This document shows, one piece after another, positions 6,203-6,980 of a DNA stretch of 6,980 bases; position 1 is the first letter of the stretch, and each line of letters starts with the position of its first letter. A program made the translations under genes and the position numbers. The notes beneath the pieces were generated by a model. The model saw only the letters and a list, made by a program, of their open reading frames with translations. It made no database searches and was not told the DNA's origin. The stretch spans positions 1-6,980 of the forward strand of contig CAIXEV010000414.1 in assembly GCA_903918555.1 (NCBI GenBank), in the 5' to 3' direction. The DNA is from an uncultured bacterium. GTDB taxonomy: Bacteria; Planctomycetota; Phycisphaerae; Phycisphaerales; SM1A02.

Positions 6203-6245
6203 TGCGCGGCCTGCGCTTCAGTGATGCGCGGCCTGCGCCTCGGTG
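6203..6245 (-). repeat. 22-base-period tandem repeat across the pdhA stop codon
   Basis: Two adjacent copies (6203-6223 and 6225-6245) match at 19 of 21 positions with a 22-base period. The upstream copy codes Thr-Glu-Ala-Gln-Ala-Ala near the pdhA C-terminus. The downstream copy codes the same six residues, but in the +1 frame, and there it would end as Gln-Asn-TGA. Both base differences are synonymous in that shared reading. The actual pdhA stop codon lies inside the downstream copy. Confidence 0.85.
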
Positions 6246-6980
6246 CTCATCTGCCGCGCGCGCTCCTGCGCCTCGGGCGGAAGCTGCGACGGGTCCTGGC
6301 CGAGCGAGTGGGTGTGCATGGTGTCGCGCTGCGCGGCGAGATCGGCGGGGATCTCGGCGTACATCGAGTCGAAGAAGTCGGCGCGGTGCGGCGCCACGAT
6401 GCCCTCGGCGCGGGCAACGGCGTCGGCGTTCTCCTTCTCGATCTTCTCGGCGAGCGCGGCTTCCTTCGAGTCGTCCCACAGCTTGCGGGCGACCATGTAG
6501 TTGCGCAGGCGGATGATCGGGTCGCGCGCCTTCCACGCATCGACCTCGGCCTTCTCGCGGTAGCGCGTCGCGTCGTCGGCGGTCGTGTGGTCGCCGAGGC
6601 GGTAGGTGACCATCTCGACGAAGCACGGCAGGCCCGTCTGGCGGGTGTACTCGACCGACTTCTTCATGGTGTAGACCGTGGCGAAGAGGTCGTTGCCGTC
6701 GCACTGGAGGCACGGCATGCCGTAGGCGATGCCGCGCTGGGCAAAGGTCGGCGCCGCGCTGTTGATCTTGGACGGGGTCGAGATCGCCCAGAAGTTGTTC
6801 TGGCAGACGAAGACGACCGGGATCTTGAGGTTCGACGCGAAGTTGCAGGCCTCGTGGAAGTCACCTTCGCTCGAGGCGCCGTCGCCGAAGAAGGTGCAGG
6901 CGATGCGGTCGAGGCCCTGGTAGCGCGCCGCCATCGTGAGGCCGGCCGCGTGGAGCATCTGCGTTCCGAGCGGCACATAG
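6218..6980 (-). CDS. pdhA: Pyruvate dehydrogenase E1 component, alpha subunit (5' truncated by window edge)
   Basis: The C-terminal 253 residues of E1 alpha; roughly the first 100 residues of a typical protein lie beyond the window. The visible part opens with YVPLGTQM, so the GTG at 6976 is an internal Val codon and not a start. The thiamine-diphosphate/Mg2+ motif runs from FFGDGASSEGDFHEACNF to the QNN about 26 residues later. The loop YRLGDHTTADDATRYR matches the conserved E1-alpha segment near the active site, and DPIIRLRNYM and the late AEIPADLAAQ follow family pattern. With PdhB it forms the alpha2beta2 E1 of the pyruvate (or possibly branched-chain 2-oxoacid) dehydrogenase complex. The C-terminus, Thr-Glu-Ala-Gln-Ala-Ala-His-His, appears to have been rewritten by a 22-base tandem duplication. 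The frame after its TGA is open into pdhB. Confidence 0.93.
   Translation of the reverse strand, partial: YVPLGTQMLHAAGLTMAARYQGLDRIACTFFGDGASSEGDFHEACNFASNLKIPVVFVCQNNFWAISTPSKINSAAPTFAQRGIAYGMPCLQCDGNDLFATVYTMKKSVEYTRQTGLPCFVEMVTYRLGDHTTADDATRYREKAEVDAWKARDPIIRLRNYMVARKLWDDSKEAALAEKIEKENADAVARAEGIVAPHRADFFDSMYAEIPADLAAQRDTMHTHSLGQDPSQLPPEAQERARQMSTEAQAAHH

Noticed and set aside
6974..6976. GTG at 6976 as the start of pdhA
   Set aside because: It is the Val of the conserved internal YVPLGTQ segment; the frame runs off the window edge.

Overview
The window is GC-rich, and every gene I can support lies on the minus strand, so the genes are read from high to low coordinates. Two secreted proteins end in a Pro-Ala-Pro-Gly / hydrophobic / Arg4 tail, a PEP-CTERM-like sorting signal of the kind common in Planctomycetes, especially Phycisphaerales. 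I therefore suggest a Phycisphaerales-like planctomycete. This is an inference from the tail and base composition, not from a marker gene.

Layout in transcription order. (1) 6980-5171: the 3' part of pdhA and a complete pdhB, the alpha and beta subunits of an alpha2beta2 thiamine-diphosphate dehydrogenase E1, closest by eye to the Gram-positive pyruvate dehydrogenase type. E2 and E3 genes do not follow. (2) 5170-4878: a 293-base gap with no gene and a weak dyad. (3) 4877-2034: a probable three-gene operon. Two proteins with an HTH-like N-terminus and a long helical, TPR-like remainder come first (396 and 426 aa). They are followed by a 102-aa protein with a signal peptide whose ATG overlaps the second regulator's stop codon (ATGA) and has a strong Shine-Dalgarno. 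(4) 1784-98: two tandem, about 90% identical secreted proteins of unknown function, each with its own Shine-Dalgarno and its own intrinsic terminator.

How the parts may work together. The E1 genes are housekeeping carbon metabolism. The most interesting part is the middle operon: a helical-repeat HTH regulator translationally coupled to a small exported protein resembles the receptor/propeptide layout of Gram-positive RRNPP quorum-sensing systems. The two adjacent exported proteins would be natural, but unproven, targets.

Other points of interest are a 22-base tandem duplication that rewrites the pdhA C-terminus, pdhA and pdhB lying in one reading frame separated by a single TGA, and paralogue similarity that is very high inside the coding regions but largely lost immediately outside them. 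I saw no tRNA, rRNA, CRISPR array, transposase or convincing sigma-70 promoter.
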